Assembly: GCA_017473165.1 (NCBI GenBank)
Contig: JAFUNA010000034.1
Span: 1 to 47,566 of the forward strand
From: Clostridia bacterium
GTDB lineage: Bacteria > Bacillota > Clostridia > Oscillospirales > Acutalibacteraceae
Length of the DNA stretch: 47,566 nucleotides
Direction of reading: 5' to 3'
Part shown: positions 7,799 to 16,748 of the stretch, piece by piece
Numbering within the stretch: position 1 is the stretch's first letter
How the letters are laid out: the number at the start of each line of letters is the position of its first letter
Notes under the pieces: generated by a model
What the model saw: only the letters and a program-made list of their open reading frames with translations
What the model was told of the DNA's origin: nothing
Database searches by the model: none
Translations under genes and position numbers: made by a program

Positions 7799-8437
7799 AT
7801 GCTGTTAAAAACAGTTTCATTTATAGCTTTGATAATTCTTGCGTTTACCCCGTCTGTCGCCATGCCCGAAAAGCCCGATGTGCTTGTTGAAACGCTTAAT
7901 AATTTAAGCTAAAACAGAGCAAGAGGTCTGCTTCTGCAGTCATCAAACGGACTTTGAGAGAACAACCGATTTTATAAAACAATGGCACAGGCGATAAAGG
8001 TTGTTATGGATATTGAGCCCACTCTCTGGCAGGAGGGCACGGGCGTTGATAATCTTATCATCCGCAGCAACACTTTTGAAAAATGCAACTTCAGCGACTG
8101 GGGAGCGGTCATTGAAATCGGCACAAATATTGCAGGCAAATCTGCCGAAACCGCCGTTTTTACAAATGTTGAAATAACCTCAAACAAATTCACCGATATT
8201 CCGTCAAGGCTTATGAGGGTGAATAATGTAAACGGTCTTGTTTTCAGCGGAAACACCGTTGACACGGGTGAATTCTTTGATAAAACAAATCTGCAGGGTA
8301 AAAATTATTTTGACAAATACTGCAATAATATTGATTATTCCGATAATGAATATACCGACGGCGGTTTCCTTGACGGTAAAAAAATAGCCCAAACCGACAG
8401 CGTATCGGTCTGGGCGGAGGTTAACTCGCAGTTTTAA
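7799..8437 (+). pseudogene. decayed secreted beta-helix glycosidase (GH110-like C-terminus)
   Basis: One continuous frame starts at ATG 7799 with a signal peptide (LLKTVSFIALIILAFTPSVA), hits TAA at 7910-7912, resumes NRARGLLLQSSNG, hits TGA at 7955-7957, and then stays open to 8437. The last part (MAQAIKVVMDIEPTLW, LIIRSNTFEKCNFSDWG, LVFSGNTVDTGEFF) is beta-helix sequence like the C-terminal half of GH110 alpha-1,3-galactosidases and relatives. A full enzyme would have several hundred residues between signal peptide and RGLLL, so a large internal deletion plus two nonsense changes is inferred. Translation of the 3' part from ATG 7982 (151 aa) is possible but would lack the active site. Confidence 0.75.
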
Positions 8438-8472
8438 AGAATTTTGTGCTCTGTTAAATAATAATTTGTGAT

Positions 8473-8517
8473 TTACACCTTATCCATCGCAAGCGGTTTT
8501 CGGATTGCTTGCGGTGG
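8473..8517 (+). repeat. degraded palindromic repeat end forming a terminator-like hairpin
   Basis: TTACACCTTATCC at 8473 repeats the end of the 7311 element. The hairpin 8484-8494 with 8507-8517 (CC.TCGCAAGC paired with GCTTGCGGTGG, one G-U) is followed by TTTTGATTT. It may now serve as the terminator of the pseudogene. Confidence 0.6.
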
Positions 8518-8582
8518 TTTTGATTTATGCTCCCGCCGATGAATGCAAACATAATTTTGATAAGTAAAATTTTCAAAGGCAC

Positions 8583-8611
8583 TTGAACAAATGTTTTTTG
8601 TTTGGTATAAT
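8583..8611 (+). promoter_or_regulatory. sigmaA-type promoter of rarA
   Basis: TTGAAC (8583-8588), 17-bp spacer, TATAAT (8606-8611). Transcription would start about 25-30 bases before the ATG of rarA. Confidence 0.8.
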
Positions 8612-8643
8612 ACTTTTATATTCATGAAAGGCAAGGATTTTAT

Positions 8644-9909
8644 ATGTCGGCACCTTTAGCGGACAGACTCCGCCCAAAAAAAATTGACGATATTATCGGT
8701 CAGCCCCATCTGCTCGGTGAGGGCAAGCCTTTGCGTAACATAATCGAATCGGGTGAGCTGCCCAACATGGTTTTTTACGGACCTCCGGGCGTAGGTAAAA
8801 CCACCCTTGCAAGCATCATTGCAAAAACAACAGACCGTCATCTCGTTAAGCTCAACGGCACAACGGCGGGCACATCCGATATCAAAGAGGTTGTTGCAAA
8901 GCTTGATACTTTTATAGCACCCAACGGAATTTTGCTTTACCTTGACGAAATTCAGTATTTCAACAAGAAACAACAGCAGGTTTTGCTTGAATACATTGAA
9001 AACGGTGCAATTACGCTTATTGCGTCAACAACCGAAAATCCTTATTTCTATGTTTACAGTGCAATTTTAAGCCGTTCAACCGTCTTTGAATTCAAGAGCG
9101 TAACTCCTTCGGAAGCCGAAAAGGCGGTGAAGAGGGGATTTGAATTCATCGGCAACGACAGAAACGAAATCTACGAGATTGAGGACGGCGTTGTTTCGCA
9201 CATTGCAACCGCAAGTGCGGGGGATGTCAGAAAAGCCATAAACAGCGTTGAGCTTTGCGTGCTTTCGGCAAACACCGTTGACGGCAAAAAGAAAATCACC
9301 CTCGAAAGTGCAAAATCGCTGACCCAGAAAAGTGCAATGCGATATGACAAAGACGGCGACGAGCATTATGATATAATTTCTGCTTTTCAGAAATCCATGA
9401 GGGGCTCCGACCCCGATGCGGCGGTGCATTATCTTGCAAGACTGCTCGAAGCGGGGGATTTGCCGTCTGCCTGCAGAAGGCTTATGGTCTGTGCCTGCGA
9501 GGATGTCGGGCTTGCATACCCGCAGATAATTCCCATTGTCAAATCCGCAATCGATGCGGCGAATATGCTCGGTCTTCCCGAGGCGAGAATTCCCCTTGCC
9601 GATGCGGTTATACTTGTTGCAACGAGCCCGAAATCCAACACGGCGTACGGTGCAATCAACTCCGCAATGGCTGATGTTGCGGCAGGCAGAACGGGACCCG
9701 TACCCCGTCAGCTGCAGAATATGCACTATGACGGCGAGGACAATCCCAACAAAGGACAGTTTTATAAATATGCCCACGATTTTCCCGGCCATTGGGTTGA
9801 CCAGCAATATCTGCCCGATGCTCTGAAGCACAAAAAATACTATGAATTCGGCGACAACCGAAACGAGCAGGCAGCAAAGGAATACTGGGCAAGATTAAAG
9901 AAAAAATGA
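8644..9909 (+). CDS. rarA: replication-associated recombination protein A (AAA+ ATPase)
   Basis: RarA (MgsA) is a clamp-loader-like AAA+ ATPase acting at stalled replication forks. The sequence begins with the family signature LADRLRPKKIDDIIGQPHLLG. Walker A is GPPGVGKTT, Walker B is LLYLDEIQ, followed by sensor I (ASTTENPYF) and the arginine-finger region (LSRSTVFEF). The C-terminal MgsA oligomerisation domain is recognised by ARRLMVCACEDVGLA-like sequence and VATSPKSNTAY. Length 421 aa is normal for the family. The gene has its own promoter and terminator and stands alone, as is common. Confidence 0.97.
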   Translation: MSAPLADRLRPKKIDDIIGQPHLLGEGKPLRNIIESGELPNMVFYGPPGVGKTTLASIIAKTTDRHLVKLNGTTAGTSDIKEVVAKLDTFIAPNGILLYLDEIQYFNKKQQQVLLEYIENGAITLIASTTENPYFYVYSAILSRSTVFEFKSVTPSEAEKAVKRGFEFIGNDRNEIYEIEDGVVSHIATASAGDVRKAINSVELCVLSANTVDGKKKITLESAKSLTQKSAMRYDKDGDEHYDIISAFQKSMRGSDPDAAVHYLARLLEAGDLPSACRRLMVCACEDVGLAYPQIIPIVKSAIDAANMLGLPEARIPLADAVILVATSPKSNTAYGAINSAMADVAAGRTGPVPRQLQNMHYDGEDNPNKGQFYKYAHDFPGHWVDQQYLPDALKHKKYYEFGDNRNEQAAKEYWARLKKK

Positions 9910-9919
9910 TTGTAAAATA

Positions 9920-9959
9920 AAAACGGAGATGCTTCGCAAAATGAAGCATTCTCCGTTTT
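9920..9959. terminator. bidirectional terminator between rarA and the GH71/99-like gene
   Basis: A long stem (9920-9935 with 9943-9959, AAAACGGAG paired with CTCCGTTTT plus TGCTTC/GAAGCA) has A-tract and T-tract on the two sides, placed between convergent genes. Confidence 0.9.
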
Positions 9960-9965
9960 GTGTTT

Positions 9966-11831
9966 TCAGAACGCAAACATGAATCTGCCGCCGGGAGCAA
10001 CGTCGCCGTTTTGGTAGAAATCCATAATATCGCCGTCGGTCTGCATATTATCGGAAAGCTTGAAATTGAAATGAACCTCGTCGCCGTCGGAAAGTCCGAG
10101 TGCACTTCTCGGCACGGAAAGCTGCATGATATTGCCGCTGACGGTGTATTCCGCCGTGCCCGTTTCCTCAAAATTCCAGCCGCCCGAGGATTTTTCAACT
10201 TTCAGAGTAGTTTTGTCTGCGGAATTTCTGTTGATGATATACTCAAAGCCTTCCCAGTTGGGGGAATTTCCCGTGAAATCCGTGTCGATGAGAATTCTCA
10301 TCCATGCAGGGTCGGTGTGGGGCGTGATTAAGTTGGCTGTGTGAATTCTGAAATAAACGTTTTTGCTGTCATAGGTGACCTTGACGCTTCTGAAATCGTT
10401 ACGCATGGTGTTGTTTTCGTAGTGCAGACCAACCCAGCCGTCAGCATCTCTTTTGCGGGTGCTGCGTATATAATGGAAATATTCGTTTTTGACGGAATCC
10501 CATTGGCTGTCGTCACCGCTGATATCGATTGTTGTGCCGCCGCTTGTTTCGGCTGGCTTGGTGACACCCTTGAATCTGCGGATGTTGGCACAAAGCTGAT
10601 AGTAATAATGGTCCTTCATGGCTCCTGCAGAGGGCTCGATGTCACGGCTGTATTCATCACAGAATTGGTCGGGGAATGCGTTTTCCGTGCCGCTCCATGT
10701 GTCGTGTCTGCCCGCAATCCATTCATTCCAGCCCGTAACAAAAATGAAATCGGGGTCGCATTCGATTGCGTAATCCCATTGCTGCTGGAAATTAAGACCG
10801 TAGAGCATTGAATTTTCGGTTGACGAATCAACGGTTACGGTTTCGCCGTTCTTTTGATATGAATAGGAGTAGTTGCCGTGGGTGAAGCTTCTGCCCTGAA
10901 CGTTACCGCCGTTGTTCATGGCAACAAGCTGACCGTCAGCGGCATTCTGTGCAACGGATACGCACATCTGCTCGGGATTTCCGAAAAGGGATGTTCCGAA
11001 TTTTGTCTGGGGATAGTCGCTGCACCAGCCCCAGGTTTTTTTTGTTATGAAATAGTTGTCGTCAAAATATGAGGGAACGTTTTCCTTGAAGGTGAAGAAA
11101 TCCAGAATTTCTTTTTCTTCGGGGAGTGACTTATCAAGAGCACCCGAATGTGCCATAATCAGCGGTTTATTGTCCCACATAAACCAAAGATGCTGATATC
11201 TGCCTTTTGAATAAATGTTGTTATAAAGGTCATGCAGGGATGTGTTTGCATCTTCCGAAGCACTGAACGGGAGCATGAACGCAACCTGCGGAACATTCAC
11301 ATCCTCGCTTATTGCCTCGTCAAACACCTTGAAAAGCGTTTCGTAGGCGGGCTGCCATGTGTAAGTGCCGTTGGTGCAGTCAAAAATTATAACGTCAACG
11401 CCTGCATCGGCAATCATTTCTGCGTGCTTTCTGACAACGTATTCGTCGAGATTCTGATAATAGCCGAAAAGCGGTTTGTTCCAATGGTAGGGCTTGCCGC
11501 TCGGAGTGTTTTCCCATACGGGATGCGAAAAGTCACGCACCGCCTCGGGATTCTTTTCGAGAATTTCCGTTACGTTGTCGGCTTCAAATTCCGATGCGAA
11601 GTTGTAATGCCATGTCCAGTAAAAAAGACCCACAAACTTTCTGTTGTCGGTTTCGCCGACCTCTTCATATGTCGGCAGACTTCTGCCGAGTCCGTCAACC
11701 GCAACCCACGTGTCGGGCTTTACCTTGTCGTAAACATTATCGTTGATATTATCCGTACCGCAAAATATAAGTGACGGAAGCATGAAAAATGCGGTGAAAA
11801 ATGAAACGATTGCTCTGATTATATCCGACAT
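9966..11831 (-). CDS. secreted GH71/GH99-like glycosidase with C-terminal carbohydrate-binding domain
   Basis: This 621-aa protein has an N-terminal hydrophobic export signal (IVSFFTAFFMLPSLIF). Its catalytic domain resembles the GH71/GH99 (endo-mannanase/xylosidase-like) barrel: VGLFYWTWHYN near the start, ADAGVDVIIFDCTNG, FMWDNKPLIMAHSG, and the C-terminal barrel signature VTGWNEW. From about residue 430 the sequence changes to a beta-sandwich (KVTYDSKNVYFRIHTANL, WMRILIDTDF, VPRSALGLSDGDEVHFNFKLSDN), like the CBM9/DOMON-type modules attached to extracellular glycosidases. A strong promoter and AAAGGAGG ribosome site precede the ATG. The substrate is not visible from sequence; alpha-mannan or a related glycan is a reasonable guess given the GH92 gene elsewhere in the window. 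Confidence 0.8.
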   Translation of the reverse strand: MSDIIRAIVSFFTAFFMLPSLIFCGTDNINDNVYDKVKPDTWVAVDGLGRSLPTYEEVGETDNRKFVGLFYWTWHYNFASEFEADNVTEILEKNPEAVRDFSHPVWENTPSGKPYHWNKPLFGYYQNLDEYVVRKHAEMIADAGVDVIIFDCTNGTYTWQPAYETLFKVFDEAISEDVNVPQVAFMLPFSASEDANTSLHDLYNNIYSKGRYQHLWFMWDNKPLIMAHSGALDKSLPEEKEILDFFTFKENVPSYFDDNYFITKKTWGWCSDYPQTKFGTSLFGNPEQMCVSVAQNAADGQLVAMNNGGNVQGRSFTHGNYSYSYQKNGETVTVDSSTENSMLYGLNFQQQWDYAIECDPDFIFVTGWNEWIAGRHDTWSGTENAFPDQFCDEYSRDIEPSAGAMKDHYYYQLCANIRRFKGVTKPAETSGGTTIDISGDDSQWDSVKNEYFHYIRSTRKRDADGWVGLHYENNTMRNDFRSVKVTYDSKNVYFRIHTANLITPHTDPAWMRILIDTDFTGNSPNWEGFEYIINRNSADKTTLKVEKSSGGWNFEETGTAEYTVSGNIMQLSVPRSALGLSDGDEVHFNFKLSDNMQTDGDIMDFYQNGDVAPGGRFMFAF

Positions 11832-11857
11832 GGCTTATTCCTCCTTTTTACGGTTTA

Positions 11858-11886
11858 ATTATAGATTTTTGTCAGAGGAATGTCAA
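11858..11886 (-). promoter_or_regulatory. sigmaA-type promoter of the GH71/99-like gene
   Basis: On the minus strand: TTGACA (11886-11881), 17-bp spacer, TATAAT (11863-11858). This is near consensus. Confidence 0.88.
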
Positions 11887-11952
11887 CAAAATATGCCTTG
11901 TTCGGCTGTCATAATTTACAAACCGCATCTTAATTTCTGTTCATTCTGCGAA

Positions 11953-11980
11953 TTGAATTTTTGTGCTTGCTGAATATAAT
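11953..11980 (+). promoter_or_regulatory. sigmaA-type promoter of the phosphatase-superfamily gene
   Basis: TTGAAT (11953-11958), 16-bp spacer, TATAAT (11975-11980), divergent from the promoter at 11858-11886. Confidence 0.75.
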
Positions 11981-12014
11981 TATAATTGTAATAAAAATAA
12001 AAGGAGCATTATTT

Positions 12015-12962
12015 ATGGCTGTTTTATCAAAAATCATCAGCATTGTTATGATTATTCCCGCACTTTTCGGAATTTATATAAACGACAAAAAAGATACAAA
12101 TGAATCGTATCTTGAAAAGATTGCACAGGTTGAGTATGAAAATACGGTTGAAACTGCCGTTGCACAGACCGAGCTTTATGACATGATTTATGACCATTTC
12201 AATTCGCCTCTGCCCGAGGGAAAGACCGAAAAGAAGGCAATTGTTATCGGCTATGACGGTTGCCGTGCAGATGCGTTGACTCTTACGGAAAATAATTTCA
12301 GCGGTATCAACAAAATGCTCGGAAACGGTGCGTCGCTGAAGCTTGCGTATTGCGGAGGTGTCAACTATCCCGCAGAAAACACGCAGGATACCTCAACCGC
12401 ACCCGGCTGGTGCTCTGTTTTGACAGGCGTTTGGGCAGACAAGAACGGTGTAACGGGTAACGGCATAACGAAAACAATGGAATACAAAACCCTTATGACA
12501 TCTCTGACAGAAGAAAAGGTTATTGATTCCGCAAGCTTCATCACCTCGTGGAACGGTCACTTTGAAACGGATAATTCCACATACAAGCTTGAAAAAGCAT
12601 ATTGCGAGGAAAAGGGTCTGAATGTCAGATTTAATTATTGTATTGAGGATACCGCATCCGCAAGAACGGCAATAAAAGACATCAAGAGCGATGACTGTTC
12701 CGACTTCATCTTTGCGATTTACGAGGGCACAGACCATGCGGGGCATACATTCGGATTCTCGTCAAATAATCCCATCTATCGTGCAGGATTCAGGCTCAAT
12801 GATATCCTTGCTTACAGAACGCTTGAGGCAATTGAAAGCAGAGATACATATGAATCCGAGGATTGGCTTATAATTCTTACGTCAGACCACGGCGGATTTG
12901 AAACAGACCATGGCGGACCCTCGATTCAGGAGAGAATGATTTTTATTCTTACGAACAAATAA
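12015..12962 (+). CDS. alkaline-phosphatase-superfamily protein (phosphodiesterase/phosphatase type)
   Basis: ATG 12015 follows AAAAGGAGCA; the upstream ATG 11961 lies in the promoter and is rejected. The 315-aa protein has an N-terminal membrane helix (about residues 5-22) that would place the catalytic domain outside. Superfamily metal-site motifs are visible: VIGYDGCRADAL (first Asp and the nucleophile region), STAPGWCSVLTG, YEGTDHAGHTFG and LTSDHGGF with a further ETDHGG. Members hydrolyse phosphomono- or diesters or transfer phospho-groups, and the substrate cannot be read from sequence. The next small gene is 20 bases downstream in the same transcript. Confidence 0.85.
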   Translation: MAVLSKIISIVMIIPALFGIYINDKKDTNESYLEKIAQVEYENTVETAVAQTELYDMIYDHFNSPLPEGKTEKKAIVIGYDGCRADALTLTENNFSGINKMLGNGASLKLAYCGGVNYPAENTQDTSTAPGWCSVLTGVWADKNGVTGNGITKTMEYKTLMTSLTEEKVIDSASFITSWNGHFETDNSTYKLEKAYCEEKGLNVRFNYCIEDTASARTAIKDIKSDDCSDFIFAIYEGTDHAGHTFGFSSNNPIYRAGFRLNDILAYRTLEAIESRDTYESEDWLIILTSDHGGFETDHGGPSIQERMIFILTNK

Positions 12963-12982
12963 TTTACAGAGAGGAAAATATT

Positions 12983-13129
12983 ATGGCAATTATAGCAATT
13001 TTAAGCGATATTCCCTATTACATCGCAGCTCTTGCCGAAAAGCTTTTCGGAGCTGATTTATCGGCGGTGCTTGACGGCTGCAACGGCGTTATATCGCAGA
13101 TTTTTGATGCGATTGAAAAAATCCTCTGA
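12983..13129 (+). CDS. 48-aa small hydrophobic protein
   Basis: ATG 12983 follows AGAGAGGAAAA. The product is MAIIAILSDIPYYIAALAEK at its start and continues as an amphipathic or membrane-associated helix ending FDAIEKIL. It follows the phosphatase gene by 20 bases and precedes the shared terminator, so it is probably the last gene of the operon. Its size and style resemble the small membrane proteins at 19966-20789, although no alignment is claimed. Function is unknown. Confidence 0.6.
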   Translation: MAIIAILSDIPYYIAALAEKLFGADLSAVLDGCNGVISQIFDAIEKIL

Positions 13130-13147
13130 TTCTTAAAACCAATAAAA

Positions 13148-13193
13148 ATGGCTTGTATAGGTTGAATTTGCCCATACAAGCCATAATTTTTTT
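13148..13193. terminator. bidirectional terminator
   Basis: An 11-bp stem ATGGCTTGTAT (13148-13158) pairs with ATACAAGCCAT (13174-13184). T7 follows on the plus side and T5 on the minus side. It closes both the phosphatase operon and the decarboxylase operon. Confidence 0.9.
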
Positions 13194-13195
13194 GT

Positions 13196-14374
13196 TTATT
13201 TGCCGAACATCATAAGCAGGAAGCCTGCTGCAACGGCTGAACCGATAACGCCCGCAACGTTGGGACCCATGGCGTGCATGAGAAGGAAGTTTGTGGGGTT
13301 ATACTTTCTACCCTCAACCTGTGCAACACGGGCTGCCATGGGAACGGCTGAAACACCCGCTGAACCGATGAGGGGATTGATTTTGCCGCCTGTAACAACA
13401 TAGAGGAGCTTTCCGAAAAGAAGTCCGCCGATTGTTGAGAATGCAAATGCGACAAGTCCGAGAATAACAATTTTGATTGTATCAAACTTAAGGAACTCCG
13501 TGCCGTTGGTGGTTGCACCTACGGTAACGCCGAGCATGATTGTTACGATGTTGGTCAGTGCGTTCTGTGCGGTGTCGCTGAGTCTGTCGGTAACTCCGCA
13601 AACCTTGAGAAGGTTGCCGAACATGAGCATACCGATAAGAGGAGCGGCATCGGGAATGAGAAGCGAAACAACAACGAAAACAACAACGGGGAAGATAATC
13701 TTCTCTGTTTTGCTTACGGTACGCAGCTGCTTCATTTCAACCTTTCTTTCCTTCTCTGTTGTGAGAAGCTTCATGAGAGGAGGCTGAATGAGGGGGATGA
13801 GTGCCATGTAGGAATATGCCGCAAGAGCGATTGGGCCGAGAAGGTGACCTGCAAGCTTTGAGGCAACGAGGATTGCCGTGGGGCCGTCTGCACCGCCGAT
13901 GATTGCAATTGAAGCTGCTTCCTGGGGAGTGAAGCCGAGCAGGATTGCAATAACAAATGCAATGTAGATACCGAGCTGTGCGGCTGCACCGAGAAGAAGG
14001 CTTACGGGGTTTGCAAGAAGGGGACCGAAGTCGGTCATTGCACCGATTCCGAGGAAGATGAGGCAGGGGAAGATTGAGCTCTTGACGCCTGCGTAAATCA
14101 GTCGCAGAACACCCGAATCATACCAATGAGCACCTTCAACGATGTTTGATGTGTCCATAAGACCCGTGGGGTCATCCATAAGACCCGCACCGGGCATATT
14201 TGCAAGAAGAATGCCGAATGCGATGGGAACAAGCAGAAGGGGCTCAAACTTCTTGACAATGGCAAGATAAAGGAAAACAACGGAAACAAGAATCATTACC
14301 GCATTCTGCCATGTGAGAAGAGCGAAACCCGAGCTTTCCCAGATTCCTTTTAATATTTCTGTGATAAACTCCAT
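13196..14374 (-). CDS. Na+-translocating decarboxylase, beta subunit
   Basis: This integral membrane subunit (392 aa, about 9-11 hydrophobic segments) couples decarboxylation of carboxybiotin to Na+ export, as in the oxaloacetate, glutaconyl-CoA and methylmalonyl-CoA decarboxylases (OadB/GcdB/MmdB). The family signature SIAIIGGADGPTAI is present near residue 158, along with the N-terminal and C-terminal hydrophobic halves (VGATTNGTEFL, GSAGVSAVPMAARV). It is the last gene of the unit, 11 bases after the biotin carrier. The substrate of the whole complex is set by the carboxyltransferase. Confidence 0.95.
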   Translation of the reverse strand: MEFITEILKGIWESSGFALLTWQNAVMILVSVVFLYLAIVKKFEPLLLVPIAFGILLANMPGAGLMDDPTGLMDTSNIVEGAHWYDSGVLRLIYAGVKSSIFPCLIFLGIGAMTDFGPLLANPVSLLLGAAAQLGIYIAFVIAILLGFTPQEAASIAIIGGADGPTAILVASKLAGHLLGPIALAAYSYMALIPLIQPPLMKLLTTEKERKVEMKQLRTVSKTEKIIFPVVVFVVVSLLIPDAAPLIGMLMFGNLLKVCGVTDRLSDTAQNALTNIVTIMLGVTVGATTNGTEFLKFDTIKIVILGLVAFAFSTIGGLLFGKLLYVVTGGKINPLIGSAGVSAVPMAARVAQVEGRKYNPTNFLLMHAMGPNVAGVIGSAVAAGFLLMMFGK

Positions 14375-14385
14375 AGAAAATCACC

Positions 14386-14808
14386 TTAACCGATAACTGC
14401 GAGAACTGCATCTGTTTCAACGGTTGAGCCCTTTGAAACAAGAATCTGCTTAACTGTGCCTGCACAGGGAGCAACGATTTCGTTTTCCATCTTCATTGCT
14501 TCAAGGATGATGAGAACGTCGCCTGCGTTAACGGTTGAGCCTACTGCCGTGTTAACGGAAAGGATTGTGCCGGGCATGGGAGCTGCGATTTTTGTTCCGT
14601 CTGCGGGAGCTGCTGCAACGGGTGCTGCGGGTGCAGCCTCGGGAGCAGGAGCTGCTGCAGGAGCGGGTGCAGCAACAGGTGCGGGAGCTGCAACAGGTGC
14701 AACGGGAGCTGCTGCAACGGGTGCGTCTGTTACGTTCATGATAACTGCCTGGGTTTCTTCAACCTCTACTTCGTATGCTTTACCGTTAAGATTTACAACA
14801 TATTTCAT
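14386..14808 (-). CDS. biotin carboxyl carrier subunit of the decarboxylase
   Basis: This 140-aa protein has a short N-terminal beta-domain ([17 protein letters not shown]), an Ala/Pro-rich flexible linker (about residues 28-70) and a biotinyl domain with the attachment motif EAMKMEN, where the Lys carries biotin. It shuttles the carboxyl group from the carboxyltransferase to the membrane beta subunit. It is encoded separately rather than fused to the alpha subunit, as in GcdC/MmdC systems. The repetitive GCA/CCT codons of the linker give apparent direct repeats at about 14590-14720. Confidence 0.95.
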   Translation of the reverse strand: MKYVVNLNGKAYEVEVEETQAVIMNVTDAPVAAAPVAPVAAPAPVAAPAPAAAPAPEAAPAAPVAAAPADGTKIAAPMPGTILSVNTAVGSTVNAGDVLIILEAMKMENEIVAPCAGTVKQILVSKGSTVETDAVLAVIG

Positions 14809-14813
14809 AATAA

Positions 14814-15311
14814 TTATTCCTCCACTTTTTTGATTGATTTGAAGTTGAGCCTGTTAAGCGGAATACCGCTTTCATTGCTGACGATTGCCATAATTGTTGC
14901 CGCTGTGCGTTCATCAACGTCAACGAGCTCGGTTATGCCTTTGATTAACCTGAAAGCAAGTCTTTCAAGAGGAATACCGCTCTGATTGCTTACAAGAGCC
15001 ATAACAACTGCGGCGGTGGGTTCGTCAACGTCAATAAGCTGAATGCCGTTTGCCGTGCCGTAAGAAACAGCGGGAGCTGCGGGTGCAGCGGCGGGAACGG
15101 GAGCGGGAACAACTGCTGCTGCGGGAGTTGAACCGGTTTCGGGTTCTTCGGAATTATTGTCTGTAAGCTTGCTTTCGATTGATCTCATTATCTTTGAAAT
15201 GCCGAGAATGAGAACGGTAATCAGAGCAAGTTCGGCAATAACAACTAAAATACCTGCAACGGCAACGAGCAATGTTTCGGGCATGGTTAAAAATTCTTTA
15301 TCTGCAAACAT
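14814..15311 (-). CDS. decarboxylase gamma-type subunit with a duplicated C-terminal module
   Basis: ATG 15311 is chosen because GAGGG lies 8 bases upstream; the GTG at 15320 has no room for a ribosome site. The 165-aa protein has one membrane helix (residues 12-37), as in OadG subunits, and an Ala/Pro linker. Two consecutive homologous modules follow (about 90-126 and 127-163), both of the form DVDE.TAA..MA.VSN.SGIPL.RL. OadG normally holds the complex together. Such modules occur singly as small delta-type proteins in related systems, so this looks like a gamma subunit fused to a tandemly duplicated accessory module. Confidence 0.82.
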   Translation of the reverse strand: MFADKEFLTMPETLLVAVAGILVVIAELALITVLILGISKIMRSIESKLTDNNSEEPETGSTPAAAVVPAPVPAAAPAAPAVSYGTANGIQLIDVDEPTAAVVMALVSNQSGIPLERLAFRLIKGITELVDVDERTAATIMAIVSNESGIPLNRLNFKSIKKVEE

Positions 15312-15322
15312 ATTCGTCACCC

Positions 15323-16711
15323 TCAGTCAATTCTCTTGATTGTGTAAGCGAATGTGTTCTTTCTGTCGGCTTCACGCTTTTCAAAGAATGCCTCTGCCTG
15401 GGTGGGGAATGCAATATATGAAAGAACGTCTTCTTCGCAGGTTGCCTTGTCGCCGAGATAAGCCTTTGCTTCTTCCATGCCGGGAGCAAGAGTGTCTGCA
15501 AATCTGCCGGTGAAGGGCTTTTCGTCGCCGAGAACGAGCTTCTGGAGCTCTTCGCTGACCTTGCCTGGAGCCTGTCCGTATTCACCCTTGATATAGCTCT
15601 TGACTTCCTTTGAAATGTTCTTGTATCTTTCGCCTGCAAGAACGTTTGCGGTTGCCTGAACGCCAACCATCTGGCTCATGGGAGTTACGAGGGGAGGATA
15701 GCCGAGGTCTTCACGAACTCTGGGAGTTTCAAGAAGAACTTCGTCAAGCTTGTCGAGCTTATTCTGTGCGGTGAGCTGTGCAACAAGGTTTGAAAGCATG
15801 CCGCCGGGAATCTGATATATGAGAGCGTCGGTCTGTGTGCCCATAACAACGGGGTTGAGAAGACCGCTGTCAAGTGCCTTTGCACGGATGGGCTTGAAGA
15901 AATCGTTGATTTCCTTGCAAACCTTTTCGTCAACGTCAACCTCATAGCCGTACTGCTTGAGAGTGTAAACAAGAGTTTCGGTTGCGGGCTGTGAAGTACC
16001 GCCCGAGAAGCATGAAATTGCGGAGTCAATAACGTCTGCACCTGCTTCAACGCACTTGAGAAGTGTCATGAAGCCAAGACCTGTTGTTGAGTGAGTGTGA
16101 ACAACGATGGGAACTTTAACGTTAGCCTTGAGAGCCTTAACGAGGTCATAACCCTCTTTGGGGCTCATGATGCCTGCCATATCCTTGATGCAGATTGACT
16201 GAACGCCGAGAGCCTCAATCTGCTTTGCAAGCTTAACGTAGTTGTCAAGGTTGTGGATGGGGCTGATTGTGTAGCAGATTGTACCCGATGCGTGAGCACC
16301 GCATTTGAGGGTTTCGTCAACCGCTACTTCGATGTTGCGAACGTCGTTGAGAGCATCGAAAATTCTGATGATGTCGATGCCGTTTTCAACGCTCTTTCTG
16401 ATGAAGGCACGGACAACATCATCGGGATAATGCTTGTAGCCGAGAAGGTTCTGACCTCTGAGGAGCATCTGGAGCTTGGTGTTGGGGCAAGCCTTTCTGA
16501 TGTTGCGGAGTCTTTCCCAGGGGTCTTCGTTGAGGTAGCGAAGGCAGGAGTCAAAGGTTGCTCCGCCCCAGCACTCGAGAGAATAGTAGCCTGCCTTATC
16601 AAGCTTTTCAAGAACGGGCTTGAAATCCGAGAAGGGCATTCTTGTTGCGATAAGGGACTGGTTTGCGTCTCTGAGCACGGTTTCTGTGAAATTAACTTTC
16701 ATAAAACTCAT
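15323..16711 (-). CDS. carboxyltransferase (alpha) subunit of Na+-pumping decarboxylase, oxaloacetate decarboxylase type
   Basis: This 462-aa protein is a TIM-barrel carboxyltransferase of the OadA/pyruvate-carboxylase family. Motifs are FTETVLRDANQS (metal Asp), CIKDMAG (the Lys carbamylated in this family) and VHTHSTTG (metal His pair), followed by the conserved PYC_OADA domain. There is no C-terminal biotin domain, in keeping with the separate carrier gene. ATG 16711 follows AGAAAGGAAC closely, and ATG 16702 (MKVNFTE) is an alternative start. The gene lies 37 bases after glyS, so it may be co-transcribed with it. Oxaloacetate is the likeliest substrate from similarity, but other 2-oxo or dicarboxylic acids are possible. 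Confidence 0.92.
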   Translation of the reverse strand: MSFMKVNFTETVLRDANQSLIATRMPFSDFKPVLEKLDKAGYYSLECWGGATFDSCLRYLNEDPWERLRNIRKACPNTKLQMLLRGQNLLGYKHYPDDVVRAFIRKSVENGIDIIRIFDALNDVRNIEVAVDETLKCGAHASGTICYTISPIHNLDNYVKLAKQIEALGVQSICIKDMAGIMSPKEGYDLVKALKANVKVPIVVHTHSTTGLGFMTLLKCVEAGADVIDSAISCFSGGTSQPATETLVYTLKQYGYEVDVDEKVCKEINDFFKPIRAKALDSGLLNPVVMGTQTDALIYQIPGGMLSNLVAQLTAQNKLDKLDEVLLETPRVREDLGYPPLVTPMSQMVGVQATANVLAGERYKNISKEVKSYIKGEYGQAPGKVSEELQKLVLGDEKPFTGRFADTLAPGMEEAKAYLGDKATCEEDVLSYIAFPTQAEAFFEKREADRKNTFAYTIKRID

Positions 16712-16748
16712 GTTCCTTTCTGTATGATTGAAATAATTATAAACGTGA

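Noticed and set aside
9076-9831. 251-codon minus-strand frame opposite rarA
   Set aside because: It lies antisense to a clear AAA+ ATPase gene, has no ribosome site and encodes Cys/Arg-rich sequence typical of a shadow frame.
14590-14720. short GC-rich direct repeats that might look like a CRISPR or minisatellite
   Set aside because: They are the Ala/Pro codons of the biotin-carrier linker, in frame and without spacers.
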